Shown one piece after another: positions 33,184 to 41,538 of a stretch of DNA of 64,000 bases. Below the pieces are notes generated by a model. It had not been told where the DNA came from. It did not search any database and saw only the letters and a program-made list of their open reading frames with translations. Every line of letters begins with the position of its first letter. The stretch's first letter is position 1. The stretch is from Sulfomarinibacter sp963741385 (GTDB taxonomy: Bacteria; Acidobacteriota; Thermoanaerobaculia; Thermoanaerobaculales; Sulfomarinibacteraceae). The translations under genes and the position numbers were made by a program. The stretch covers positions 248,001-312,000 of the forward strand of contig CAVUHO010000006.1 of assembly GCA_963741385.1 (NCBI GenBank), read 5' to 3'.

Positions 33184-33420
33184 TCAGACCGCGAGATCGA
33201 CGTGCCGCTCACGGGTCATTTCGGCTGCGTAAGCAAGCGCCGCGAGAATGTCTTCGTGTTCCAGGTGCGGATACGCCTCCAATAACTCGTTTTCAGTACC
33301 GCCGGCGGCGAGATTATCGATGATCAGCGACACCCAGATTCGGGTTCCTCGAATGCACGGTTTCCCGAAACAGACGTTTGAATCGATGGAGATTCGCTCG
33401 AGGAGCTTCTTCCGTTCCAT
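33184..33420 (-). CDS. DUF433 antitoxin
   Basis: A 78-residue protein of the DUF433/VapB-like winged-helix group: RISIDSNVCFGKPCIRGTRIWVSLIIDNLAAGG, with the hallmark GKPCIRGTRI and the following YPHLEHEDILAALAYAAE. Such proteins pair with DUF5615 toxins and autorepress the operon. The start at 33420 is supported by GGGAGG seven nt upstream; a longer in-frame start at 33594 lacks one. The downstream partner is a deletion remnant (33065-33181), so the antitoxin is left without a target in this locus. Confidence 0.85.
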   Translation of the reverse strand: MERKKLLERISIDSNVCFGKPCIRGTRIWVSLIIDNLAAGGTENELLEAYPHLEHEDILAALAYAAEMTRERHVDLAV

Positions 33421-33648
33421 GACTGTCCTCCCGAACCAGCGCAAACGATTCCAGGTGCTGACTCTTTGTCTCCCAAGTGTGGCTATCAGGTCCTCGAAAA
33501 GCAAGGGGCTTCTCATCCCTCGCAGGGTTCCGTCGATCCGCGAGATGCCCGCGGTGCTTTCGATGAAATCAACGTTGCAACGTGAAACGTGCAAACGTTT
33601 TAACGAATTTCGAAGATGTGATCCAGGATTTTCGCTCCATTGCCACCC

Positions 33649-34020
33649 CTAACCGCCCTCCTGCGGCAACTGTTTCCACATCCCGATCACCCGGCCGTCG
33701 GGATCCTCGAACAGACTCAGGGAGCCGACGCCAGGCGTGTCGACCTGTTCGACAATGATCGTGCCGCCCGCCGCGACGATCTTTTCGCGGTTGGCCGCCA
33801 GATCGTCGACGTCGATGTAGAACGTCAGCTTGGCCGGCCACGGACCCGCCTTGGGCTTCATGATGCCGCCGCCGATCCCGCTCTCTCCGCCCTTTTCGGC
33901 GAAGTGATAGTCCATCTCGGGTATGTTGCGGATGTTCCACTCGAAAACCGGCGAGTAGAACTCCGACGCTCGGCCCGGGTCCTCGGACCACATCTCCCAG
34001 TGAACGACAGGATTGGCCAT
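33649..34020 (-). CDS. VOC (glyoxalase/bleomycin-resistance) family protein
   Basis: A 123-residue single vicinal-oxygen-chelate protein made of two beta-alpha-beta-beta-beta units: VVHWEMWSEDPGRASEFYSPVFEW, then LTFYIDVDDLAANREKIVAAGG and LSLFEDPDGRVIGMW. The His in VVHWEM and the acidic residue in LSLFEDPDG sit at the usual metal positions. Relatives are small lyases, dioxygenases or binding proteins; function is not determinable. AAGGAGG lies five nt before the ATG at 34020. Confidence 0.85.
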   Translation of the reverse strand: MANPVVHWEMWSEDPGRASEFYSPVFEWNIRNIPEMDYHFAEKGGESGIGGGIMKPKAGPWPAKLTFYIDVDDLAANREKIVAAGGTIIVEQVDTPGVGSLSLFEDPDGRVIGMWKQLPQEGG

Positions 34021-34094
34021 GATTGCCTCCTTGCAGGGGTTCGATATGGGGATGTTGCAGGACGCGGAGGGTATTCCCGATGCGGGCCTCGCGA

Positions 34095-34571
34095 TCAGAT
34101 ATCGGCCGGCTCCGCCGGTCTTCCCGGCATCTTGAGCATCGGCACGACCTTCTGGTGGACCTCCTCCGGCATCGCCATGAATCGGCCTTCGGCAGTTGCC
34201 AGAAGCCTGCCCTCCGCATCGCGCATCTCGGAGCGCGCGAGGTGGAACCGGCCCTTGCGCCCGGTGCTCTCGCCCACCACGACGACCCTCGAGCCACCCG
34301 GCACCGGCTGCCGAAAGGTCACCGTCAGCTGGATCGTCGTGCACATTCTGCTCAGCGAATGGATCACCGCCCACACCGCCGTTTCGTCGAGCAGGGCCGT
34401 CAGGACTCCTCCGTGGACGTGGCCGCCGTAACCCTCGAACCTGTGGTCGATGACGGTTTCGAGCCGAACCCGCCCGGGCTGATCCACCGTGAACCTCGAA
34501 TTCAGACCGGAGGGGTTGGATTCGCCGCACACAAAACAGCTGTCGGACCATGGCAGGAGCCGCTCGTTCAC
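34095..34571 (-). CDS. PaaI-like hotdog-fold thioesterase
   Basis: A 158-residue hotdog protein. The signature helix region is GGHVHGGVLTALLDETAVWAV, with the HGG motif followed by the acidic residue on the central helix. The N-terminus contains CFVCGESNPSGL, a short Cys block typical of this subgroup. It likely hydrolyses an acyl-CoA or acyl-ACP thioester. The GTG at 34571 is chosen because GGGAGG stands eight nt upstream; upstream in-frame codons overlap the next gene's 3' end. It lies 74 nt upstream of the VOC gene and 14 nt downstream of the zinc-ribbon gene. Confidence 0.85.
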   Translation of the reverse strand: MNERLLPWSDSCFVCGESNPSGLNSRFTVDQPGRVRLETVIDHRFEGYGGHVHGGVLTALLDETAVWAVIHSLSRMCTTIQLTVTFRQPVPGGSRVVVVGESTGRKGRFHLARSEMRDAEGRLLATAEGRFMAMPEEVHQKVVPMLKMPGRPAEPADI

Positions 34572-34585
34572 CTCTCGCGCCTCCC

Positions 34586-34981
34586 TTACAACCCGAACAA
34601 CGCGCCCGCCGCCACCAGGGCCGCGATCAGACCGAGACACCCACACCCGCCGCAACCACCGCCACCCTTCAGCGCGGAGTTGAACGCCGCGCGACCCGCC
34701 GTCCGCCCGACGATCGGCACCGCCGCGATCGCCACCTTAGCCGCGGTCTCCCGCCACCGATCCATCTCCTCCTGTTTGAGCCGGTTACGGAGAATCTGCT
34801 TCTCCACCTCCACCCGCTCGCGGCGCTTCATCTCCTCGCGGGTCTTGACCACCTCGAGCTCGTTGTCCTCCGGGATGAACTTCAGTTTGGAGGCGCAGTA
34901 CTCGCAGAGGGCTTCGACCTCACCGATCGGCAGATCGAGGGGGGCCCCGCAGTTGGGGCAGCCGAGATGGTTCTGTTCCAT
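34586..34981 (-). CDS. zinc-ribbon protein with C-terminal Gly/Cys membrane segment
   Basis: A 131-residue protein. The N-terminal zinc ribbon is GCPNCGAPLDLP...CEYCASKL (four Cys as CxxC pairs). A charged helix follows (about 45-80; EEMKRRERVEVEKQILRNRLKQEEMDR), then an Ala/Val-rich segment and a C-terminal GGGGCGGCGCLGLIAALVAAG hydrophobic tail. It is probably a small membrane-attached adaptor; no named family recognised. First gene of a run with the thioesterase and VOC genes. Confidence 0.75.
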   Translation of the reverse strand: MEQNHLGCPNCGAPLDLPIGEVEALCEYCASKLKFIPEDNELEVVKTREEMKRRERVEVEKQILRNRLKQEEMDRWRETAAKVAIAAVPIVGRTAGRAAFNSALKGGGGCGGCGCLGLIAALVAAGALFGL

Positions 34982-35161
34982 GGGTGAAGGCTATCACTCT
35001 CCGCGACAAAGGCGGCGCTCCCGCCCGGAAGGAAGAAAGAAACACACCTTCGGCCCTGGTGCGGCTGCATTCCGGCCGATCGAGTTCGAGCCTTTTCGCC
35101 AGCCGAAGGATGTCAACCCAGAAACCCGGAAGATGACCGCCAATGTCTCCTTGAAGCCTGG

Positions 35162-36949
35162 CTAAGGTTGTCCGGACCCGGTTCCAGATTCCTTTTCGGC
35201 AGGAAGTGAGGCCCGCGGTGCTGAAATGCCAGTTCGCACCCGTGCCACCCTCGTCATCCTGGCGACACCGAGCCGCGTCAGCAGTCCAAGGTGTCCGAAG
35301 ATCGTCCTCACCGTCTTCATCTTCGAGCGACCCAAGAGCCGAACTTCCAGTACGGCGGGGCACTCGACGATCCGGCCACCGTCGAGATCGAGACGACCGA
35401 GCAGCTCTGCCACACCGAGAAACCCGTCCTCTCGCACTGAAAGCTGTCTCAAAGCCGAGCGCCGATAAACTCGAAAACAGCTCGTGTAGGTGGCCAAGTG
35501 GTGGCGGAGGACCAACGCGTACATCTTCGACAGCGACTTCGACAGGAACAGCCTCCACCCCGGAACGTTGCGAACGGTTCCCTCGGAGTGGTAGGGCGAA
35601 GCGGTCACCATATCCACGCCATCGGTCATCAGGGGAATCAGGAGGCTGAGCTGGTGGGGATCATAGGTACAGTCGCAGTCGATCGAACAGACGACTTCGG
35701 TTTCCGCGACTCCGATCCCCGTCAGAATGGCGGCCGCGACTCCCTGGTTGATCTCATGACGGACTATTGTGCAATCCTCGCGGTGTCCGAATAGATCCTC
35801 GAGTGAAGACCACGTTTTGTCACGGCTGCCATCGTCGACGAAGACGAATCGTAGATCGTACAGACTTCCGAGACTGCTCCGCACACTTTTCAGGGTGTTG
35901 GCAAGGTAAGGAAGAACGATCTCCTCATTAAAACAGGGGATCACGACGGTGACCGGGACCCGTAACGGGTCGGTGTGCACGGCTGACGGTTCGTCCCTGC
36001 CAAAAGGATTCACCGGAACCGGCTTCATGTCTCGTTGAAGACCAAGATACTCGCCGATACCCCTGAACCGGTAGCGCTCCAGATAGCTCCGAATAATCGG
36101 TTCCATCCGATCGAGGTGACGATACTGGCGGACGCGTTGCGTCCACGGCGCCGCCGGGATCCGCGGCTGGTCGGGATCGAGTTCCCAGACGTGGAAATAC
36201 ATCAAAAATGGTGCCTCGTCGCGTTTGATCCACGACACCACGGCTCGCCGAACCATCCAGTGCGGAAGCTGGCGGAAGTAATTCCCACCGGAGACAGGCA
36301 CTGACCATCCGCCGACAGTCCACGAAGCGAGAGGGAACTCCCAGATCTTGTGTCCGTTGTGATCGTGTTGATGCGGTCGGCGTCGTTTCGGCTTGCCGGC
36401 AAAACGAAAAAACAGGGGCCGCACGCTGGAGTCGTAGGCGAAGCCCTCGTCGGCAAGAACATCGAGGGCCCACAAGTCGTCCGGACCGAACCATCGATGT
36501 CCGATCCGAAAACCCTTCACCAAACAGCCGGATGCCTTCTCAAGGGCCTCTCTTGACCGCAACAGGTCCTCGCGAAACTCCTCGCGACCAAAATGCTGGA
36601 TGCTCCGGTGGACGTAGCCCTTGCTCGCGATCTCGTGCCCCCGGTCGGCGATTTCACGCACCAATTCGGGCATCTCATCGGCAATCGACCCAAGCACGAA
36701 GAACGTAGCGGTGACGCCGTGCTCATCGAGCAGATCGAGCGCCTTGCGAGTGTTCGCTTCGACCCGCCTTTCGAAGCGGTACCACTGCTCACTCTGCACC
36801 ACGCTCTTGAGCGGCGCCACGTGGAAGTAGTCCTCAACGACGACTGTCAGCAGGTGACCCGATCCGTCGAAACCGTTTGATTGGTTGTCGTTACTGTCTG
36901 CCGAACTGACCAGCCCTCTTGTTGTTGACTGCGAATCTGATGTCACCAT
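35162..36949 (-). CDS. XrtA-type polysaccharide deacetylase fused to a family 2 glycosyltransferase
   Basis: A 595-residue two-domain protein. Residues about 30-320 match the PEP-CTERM/XrtA-associated deacetylase family: LTVVVEDYFHVAPLKSVV, YRFERRVEANTRKALDLLDEHGVTATFFVLG, FPLASWTVGGWSVPVSGGNYFRQLP and MYFHVWELDPDQP. Residues about 335-520 are a DPM-like GT2 domain: VTVVIPCFNEE, FVFVDDGSRDKTW, EINQGVAAAILTGI, CSIDCDCTYDP. In exosortase gene clusters the deacetylase is normally a separate protein. In the NodB motif 2 the block reads GHEIASKGYVH, with Lys where family members have the first zinc-binding His, so deacetylation may be lost. It faces away from the sugar-nucleotide operon starting near 37292. 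Confidence 0.85.
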   Translation of the reverse strand: MVTSDSQSTTRGLVSSADSNDNQSNGFDGSGHLLTVVVEDYFHVAPLKSVVQSEQWYRFERRVEANTRKALDLLDEHGVTATFFVLGSIADEMPELVREIADRGHEIASKGYVHRSIQHFGREEFREDLLRSREALEKASGCLVKGFRIGHRWFGPDDLWALDVLADEGFAYDSSVRPLFFRFAGKPKRRRPHQHDHNGHKIWEFPLASWTVGGWSVPVSGGNYFRQLPHWMVRRAVVSWIKRDEAPFLMYFHVWELDPDQPRIPAAPWTQRVRQYRHLDRMEPIIRSYLERYRFRGIGEYLGLQRDMKPVPVNPFGRDEPSAVHTDPLRVPVTVVIPCFNEEIVLPYLANTLKSVRSSLGSLYDLRFVFVDDGSRDKTWSSLEDLFGHREDCTIVRHEINQGVAAAILTGIGVAETEVVCSIDCDCTYDPHQLSLLIPLMTDGVDMVTASPYHSEGTVRNVPGWRLFLSKSLSKMYALVLRHHLATYTSCFRVYRRSALRQLSVREDGFLGVAELLGRLDLDGGRIVECPAVLEVRLLGRSKMKTVRTIFGHLGLLTRLGVARMTRVARVRTGISAPRASLPAEKESGTGSGQP

Positions 36950-37291
36950 TCGCTCACTGTTTCAGGCCTTTATTGCTCATAGGACCACAACAGCATACCG
37001 CCAAGGCGGCTGAAAGGTCCAGTTCCTGCGCACCTGAGACACCCTTGTTCTCTACCCAGTCAGTGGACCCCGACTGGTCAGCGCTGCCTCATGTGCGCGA
37101 ATCTCTACAGTCAATATTTAGTTTGAACGCAATATCGAGAAGGCCATATATGGCCGACTCTCATTGGAAAAACTGGGATATCTGGTCTCTTGAAGGAAAA
37201 ACTCACTCAGTTTGATGAGGAAATTAGTCACATTGTGCGATTGCGGAAAATGACATCCAGCAGGTAGATTGGTCAAGAGCTGAACTGTGAA
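36950..37291. promoter_or_regulatory. divergent intergenic region of the polysaccharide cluster with paired palindromes
   Basis: Contains the perfect 14-bp palindrome GGCCATATATGGCC at 37142-37155. A second copy of its core (CCATATATGG) is at 37307-37316, overlapping the ATG at 37313. The region is AT-richer than the flanking genes. It must contain the promoters for the deacetylase/GT2 gene and for the operon beginning at 37292; I cannot place -35/-10 elements with confidence. Confidence 0.5.
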
Positions 37292-38563
37292 GTGTCGCAT
37301 CACAAACCATATATGGCGATTGGCAGCCCGCAGATCCCAGACCAGTTCCCCGGCGGTGACTGTCCGGATCCCACGCCGCTGACTGCGCCAGAACTTGGGG
37401 AGCTTGAGTTGTTCACAGTCTTGACGTTGTTCGGAACCCGACCCGAGGTCATCAAGCTCGCCCCTGTTATCCGCGCCCTCGAGGAAAGTAATTCCATCGA
37501 TACGGTCAACGTCTCGTCCTCCCAACACACCACGTTGCTCTACCCATTCACGGAGGTCTTCGACGTTCGGATCGACCACGATCTCCGGGTCATGAGGCCA
37601 AATCAGTCGCCGGATCTCGTTTGTGCTCGGGTGCTTGAGGCCCTCCATCCGATCCTGACCGAAAATGCTCCAGATCTCATCCTCGTCCAAGGCGACACCA
37701 CCACGGCCCTGGCCGGGGCGCTGGCAGGCTTCGCTCACCGCATCCCCGTCGGCCACGTCGAGGCGGGTCTTCGAACCGACCACCCACAAAGCCCGTTCCC
37801 GGAAGAAATGAACCGCCGGCTGATCAGTCGTCTCGCCTCGCTCCACTTCGCCGCCACCGAGCAGAATCGGCAGAACCTGATCGGTGAAGGGGTTCCCGAT
37901 TCGTCGATCTTCGTCACCGGCAACCCGGTGGTGGACGCCCTCCGCCACATTCTCGCGTCCCCCAGATCACCGGGTATTGTTGATGAAGTGCTGGAATCGA
38001 CCCAGGGTTGCCGCCGGATCGTGCTCACAACACACCGCCGAGAAAGCCTCGGTGACGTGATGCGCGAAAATCTCGGTGTGTTGCGGCGATTCACCGAGAC
38101 CCACGACGACATCGCAGTTGTGTTCCCCGTCCACCCGAATCCCTCGGTGGTCGAAGCAGCCCGCCAAGAATTGGCCAGCCACCCGCGCATTCACCTGATC
38201 GATCCCCTGGGTTACCCCGACTTCATCCACCTCATTTCACAGGCGTGGTTGATCGTCTCGGACTCAGGCGGCGTCCAGGAAGAGGCCCCAACACTTGGCA
38301 AACCGGTCCTTATCCTTCGCGAAAACACCGAGCGACCTGAGGCGGTGGCGTGCGGCGTGGCAAAACTTGTAGGCGGCCAGCCCGAAACCCTGGCACGTAT
38401 TCTGGACGAGATCGACAACGACCCGTCATGGTTGGAGGCCGTCGCCGCCACCGACAACCCTTTTGGCAAGGGCGACAGCGGATCTCGAATAGCGGCCATC
38501 GTAGCCGACGAGTTGGCACACAAGAGTGCAAACCTCCTCAGATCCAACGAGAAAACCGTGTGA
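37292..38563 (+). CDS. wecB: non-hydrolysing UDP-N-acetylglucosamine 2-epimerase (WecB/WbpI family)
   Basis: A 2-epimerase of the GT-B-like fold. Motifs: LTLFGTRPEVIKLAPVIRAL (start of the domain, after about 46 residues), LVQGDTTTALAGALAGF, VGHVEAGLRT, PEEMNRRLISRLA, TTHRRES and SDSGGVQEEAPTLGKPVLILRENTERPEA. It interconverts UDP-GlcNAc-type and UDP-ManNAc-type sugars by trans-elimination of UDP. With the next three genes it fits WbpI, which makes the 2-epimer of UDP-diacetamido-glucuronate, better than a lone WecB. The GTG at 37292, the ATG at 37313 or a TTG nearer the domain could be the start; the extra N-terminal 45 residues are not conserved-looking. Confidence 0.88.
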   Translation: MSHHKPYMAIGSPQIPDQFPGGDCPDPTPLTAPELGELELFTVLTLFGTRPEVIKLAPVIRALEESNSIDTVNVSSSQHTTLLYPFTEVFDVRIDHDLRVMRPNQSPDLVCARVLEALHPILTENAPDLILVQGDTTTALAGALAGFAHRIPVGHVEAGLRTDHPQSPFPEEMNRRLISRLASLHFAATEQNRQNLIGEGVPDSSIFVTGNPVVDALRHILASPRSPGIVDEVLESTQGCRRIVLTTHRRESLGDVMRENLGVLRRFTETHDDIAVVFPVHPNPSVVEAARQELASHPRIHLIDPLGYPDFIHLISQAWLIVSDSGGVQEEAPTLGKPVLILRENTERPEAVACGVAKLVGGQPETLARILDEIDNDPSWLEAVAATDNPFGKGDSGSRIAAIVADELAHKSANLLRSNEKTV

Positions 38564-38600
38564 TGAAGATTCCCAAAGGACCAACCAAGGAGAAAGTTAA

Positions 38601-39833
38601 TTGACAGCCCAACGTACTCCGGAGACCGCCGTATTGAACCTTCCTTCTGACCAGAACTCCAGCGGCAGAACCTTGGGCCAGGAGGAACTGGCGTATCTCG
38701 CGGAAGCCATCGGCAGCGGGATGCTGTTCAGCCCCAAGGGACACTTCGTCAAAGACTTCGAGACGAATTTTGCCAAAACGCTGGGAATCGATCACGCCTA
38801 CGCCTGCACCTCGGGCACGGCCGCCATCCACATCGCGGTGGCAGCCATCAACCCGGAGCCCGGTGACGAAATCATCACCACTTCCATAACGGATATGGGC
38901 GCCCTCACCCCCATCCTGTATCAGGGGGCGATTCCGGTCTTTGCTGATGTCGATCCGTTGACCTGCAACGTCACTGCGGAGACCATCGAGCCTCGTATCA
39001 GTCCGAAAACCAAGGCGATCATCGCCACCCACCTCTTCGGCAATCCATGCAAGATGGACGAGATCATGGAACTCGCGAATTCGCGCGGGATTCCGGTTAT
39101 CGAGGACGCCGCCCAGGCCTTTGGGGCCGAATACCGCGGACGGAAAATCGGTACCATCGGAGCGATCGGGTGCTTCAGTCTCCAGCAGGGCAAGCACATC
39201 ACGACGGGAGAGGGAGGCCTGGTGGCCAGCAACGACCCCGCCCTTGCGCGGCGAGCCTTCCTTCACGTGCACAAGGCGTGGGGCTATGGTGACCAGAACC
39301 CCGATCACTACTTCCTCGCTCTCAACTACCGCATGAGTGAACTCCAGGGTGCGGTTGCTGATGCACAACTGCCAAAACTCCCCGGCGTGGTTTCCGCCCG
39401 AATCAAGATGGCCGACCTGTTGACCGAGATGCTGACGGGGATCCCCGGAATTCAAACCCCAGTGGTTGAGAGTGGCGCTCGAAACACTTATTGGAAATAC
39501 TGTCCCAGGGTGGACAGCGAAGTCATCGCCGGTGGATCACCGGGCCTCGGGAAGGCCCTCGCTGAAAAAGGCATCTTTTCGGCGCCACGGTACATCCAAA
39601 AGCCGGCATTTAAGTGCCAGGTATTCAGAGATCAGGTCACCTTCGGCGGCAGCCACTACCCGTTCACTCTCGCTCGACCCGAAGCGGTCGACTACGACCC
39701 CTCACTCTTCCCCGGCACCTATTCCGGCCTCGAGGGGATCCTGGTCCTACCCTGGAACGAAAAATACACAAATGAACATGTCGAGTACATTGCCGGCGCG
39801 GTGAAAGAAGCCGCCGCCCGCCTCACGAGGTGA
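38601..39833 (+). CDS. DegT/DnrJ/EryC1/StrS sugar aminotransferase (WbpE-like)
   Basis: A 410-residue PLP enzyme. The Schiff-base lysine is Lys198 in FSLQQGKHITTGEGG. Other blocks are ACTSGTAAIHIAVAA, PVIEDAAQAFGAEYRGRKIGTIG and LALNYRMSELQGAV. These enzymes transaminate keto-sugar nucleotides with glutamate; in the Wbp pathway WbpE converts the 3-keto product of the dehydrogenase to the 3-amino sugar. The start is TTG at 38601 with AGGAG eight nt upstream. It follows the epimerase by 37 nt and precedes the dehydrogenase by four nt. Confidence 0.92.
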   Translation: MTAQRTPETAVLNLPSDQNSSGRTLGQEELAYLAEAIGSGMLFSPKGHFVKDFETNFAKTLGIDHAYACTSGTAAIHIAVAAINPEPGDEIITTSITDMGALTPILYQGAIPVFADVDPLTCNVTAETIEPRISPKTKAIIATHLFGNPCKMDEIMELANSRGIPVIEDAAQAFGAEYRGRKIGTIGAIGCFSLQQGKHITTGEGGLVASNDPALARRAFLHVHKAWGYGDQNPDHYFLALNYRMSELQGAVADAQLPKLPGVVSARIKMADLLTEMLTGIPGIQTPVVESGARNTYWKYCPRVDSEVIAGGSPGLGKALAEKGIFSAPRYIQKPAFKCQVFRDQVTFGGSHYPFTLARPEAVDYDPSLFPGTYSGLEGILVLPWNEKYTNEHVEYIAGAVKEAAARLTR

Positions 39834-39837
39834 TCTC

Positions 39838-40839
39838 ATGGCGAAAACGAAGTTTGCAATTGTCGGTGCGGGTGCCATTTCACAGGGATACGCTCAGGCG
39901 TTCCTGACGTGCGACCAGTGCGAAGTCGTCGGTGTTGCGGATGTCCGGCCGGAAGCCGCGAAATCGCTCGCCGAGGTCTTGGGAACCCGGGCATTCGAGT
40001 CATATGTGGAAATGGCCGAAGAGTGCAAGCCCGACGCGGTCTTGATCTGTACGCCGCCATCAACCCATCCCGAGATCTGCCTTGATTTTATCGACCGCGG
40101 CGTGAACGTCTTGTGCGAAAAGCCATTTGCGGTCAGCGTGGCAGACTCCAAGAAGGTGATCGAGGCGGCTGCAGAAAAGGGCGTCAAGATCACCATGGCC
40201 TCGAAATTCCGTTATGTCGACGACGTCATCAAAGCCAAGCAGATCGTCGACTCCGGCATCCTCGGGGACATCGTCCTCTTTGAAAACGCATTCACGGCCT
40301 GGGTCGATATGTCGAAACGTTGGAACTCCGACCCGAAGATCAGCGGCGGCGGCGTCCTGATCGACAACGGCACTCACTCATTCGACATCGCCCGCTATTT
40401 CCTTGGACCGCTCGCGGAAGTTCACGTCATGGAGGGACGACGCGTGCAGAACCTCAAGGTCGAGGAAACCGTCCGCGTCTTTGTTCGCAGTGCGAAAGGT
40501 GTCATCGGCAACATCGATCTCTCTTGGAGCATCAACAAGGAACTCGACCGCTATATCAGCATCTACGGTTCGCGAGGGACGGTCCTGGTCGGCTGGAAGG
40601 AATCGAAGTATCGCCAATCCAGCTCGTCCGAGTGGGTGAGTTTCGGGAACGGCTACGATAAGGTCGGTGCATTCCGCAACCAGCTCCTCAATTTCGCACG
40701 AGCCATCGCCGGACAGGAAGGGCTCTTGATCGACTCCGACGACGCCCTCGCCTCGGTCGAGGTCGTCGAAGCGGCGTACGAGTCCCTTCGACAGAACCAC
40801 TGGACCACCGTTGCCAACGGCGAGTCCGCAAGCGTTTGA
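39838..40839 (+). CDS. Gfo/Idh/MocA sugar-nucleotide 3-dehydrogenase (WbpB/WlbA-like)
   Basis: A 333-residue NAD-dependent oxidoreductase. The Rossmann motif is FAIVGAGAISQGYAQAF, the conserved EKP is in VLCEKPFAVS, and the active-site region is GGGVLIDNGTHSFDIARYF with the family Lys in the EKP loop and His in GTHSFD. In the Wbp/Wlb route this enzyme oxidises C3 of UDP-GlcNAcA. It lies between the aminotransferase and acetyltransferase genes with tight spacing (four and 24 nt), giving the B-E-D set needed for a 3-acetamido sugar. Confidence 0.9.
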   Translation: MAKTKFAIVGAGAISQGYAQAFLTCDQCEVVGVADVRPEAAKSLAEVLGTRAFESYVEMAEECKPDAVLICTPPSTHPEICLDFIDRGVNVLCEKPFAVSVADSKKVIEAAAEKGVKITMASKFRYVDDVIKAKQIVDSGILGDIVLFENAFTAWVDMSKRWNSDPKISGGGVLIDNGTHSFDIARYFLGPLAEVHVMEGRRVQNLKVEETVRVFVRSAKGVIGNIDLSWSINKELDRYISIYGSRGTVLVGWKESKYRQSSSSEWVSFGNGYDKVGAFRNQLLNFARAIAGQEGLLIDSDDALASVEVVEAAYESLRQNHWTTVANGESASV

Positions 40840-40863
40840 AACGGATACCGGAGAGAAACCACC

Positions 40864-41487
40864 ATGATCACACGAATCCACCCATCGGCGCTGGTCGAAG
40901 AGGACGTCAGTATCGGCGATGGCACATCGATCTGGGACAACGTCCACATCCGCCACGGCGCGCAGATAGGTTCGAACTGCATTGTCGGTGAAAAGTCCTA
41001 CATCGCCTACGACGTCGTCATCGGCAATCTCGTCAAGATCAACGCAATGGTCTACATCTGCACCGCGGTCACCATCGAGGATGGTGTCATGATCAGTGCC
41101 GGCACGGTCTTCACGAATGATCGATTCCCCCGCGCAACGACCGTCGACCTGAGAAACCTTCGCCCGTCGGAGCCCGATGAGGACACCTTGCCGACACTGG
41201 TCAAGGCCGGCGCCACGATCGGGGCCGGGTGCATCATCGGTAACGATCTCTCCATTGGTCGTTTCGCCATGGTCGGAATGGGAGCGTTGGTCACGAAGGA
41301 TGTCGATGACTTCCACCTGGTGGTCGGCCATCCAGCGAAACCAGTGGGTTGCGTTTGCCGTTGTGGCCATCTTGTCGTTCGATTCGCAGACATCGTCGAC
41401 AATTCGAAGGATTTCAGTTGTCCGAAATGTGGTCTCACCTACCGGATCATCGGCCAGGTCGTTGAGGAGCTGGACCCGCCGTCGTGA
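40864..41487 (+). CDS. hexapeptide-repeat N-acetyltransferase (WbpD/WlbB-like) with zinc-ribbon-like tail
   Basis: A 207-residue left-handed beta-helix acyltransferase: ISIGDGTSIWDNVHIRHGAQIGSNCIVGEKSYI, then VKAGATIGAGCIIGNDLSIGRFAMVGMGALV and VVGHPAKPVG. The asparagine/His positions in the repeat turn are as in WbpD/WlbB, which acetylates the 3-amino group of the UDP-sugar. After the coil, residues about 160-190 hold CVCRCGHL and FSCPKCGLTY, a four-Cys zinc-ribbon-like appendage. Start ATG at 40864 with GGAG eleven nt upstream. Confidence 0.9.
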   Translation: MITRIHPSALVEEDVSIGDGTSIWDNVHIRHGAQIGSNCIVGEKSYIAYDVVIGNLVKINAMVYICTAVTIEDGVMISAGTVFTNDRFPRATTVDLRNLRPSEPDEDTLPTLVKAGATIGAGCIIGNDLSIGRFAMVGMGALVTKDVDDFHLVVGHPAKPVGCVCRCGHLVVRFADIVDNSKDFSCPKCGLTYRIIGQVVEELDPPS

Positions 41488-41538
41488 CGCCGGTGGACTG
41501 GATCTCCGAGAGTCAAAACTTGGAAGAGCTGGTGCGAG

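Noticed and set aside
34586..34660. Gly-rich tail of the zinc-ribbon protein as a GlyGly-CTERM signal
   Set aside because: The hydrophobic segment ends without the basic cluster, and the protein has no signal peptide, so a sorting role is not supported.
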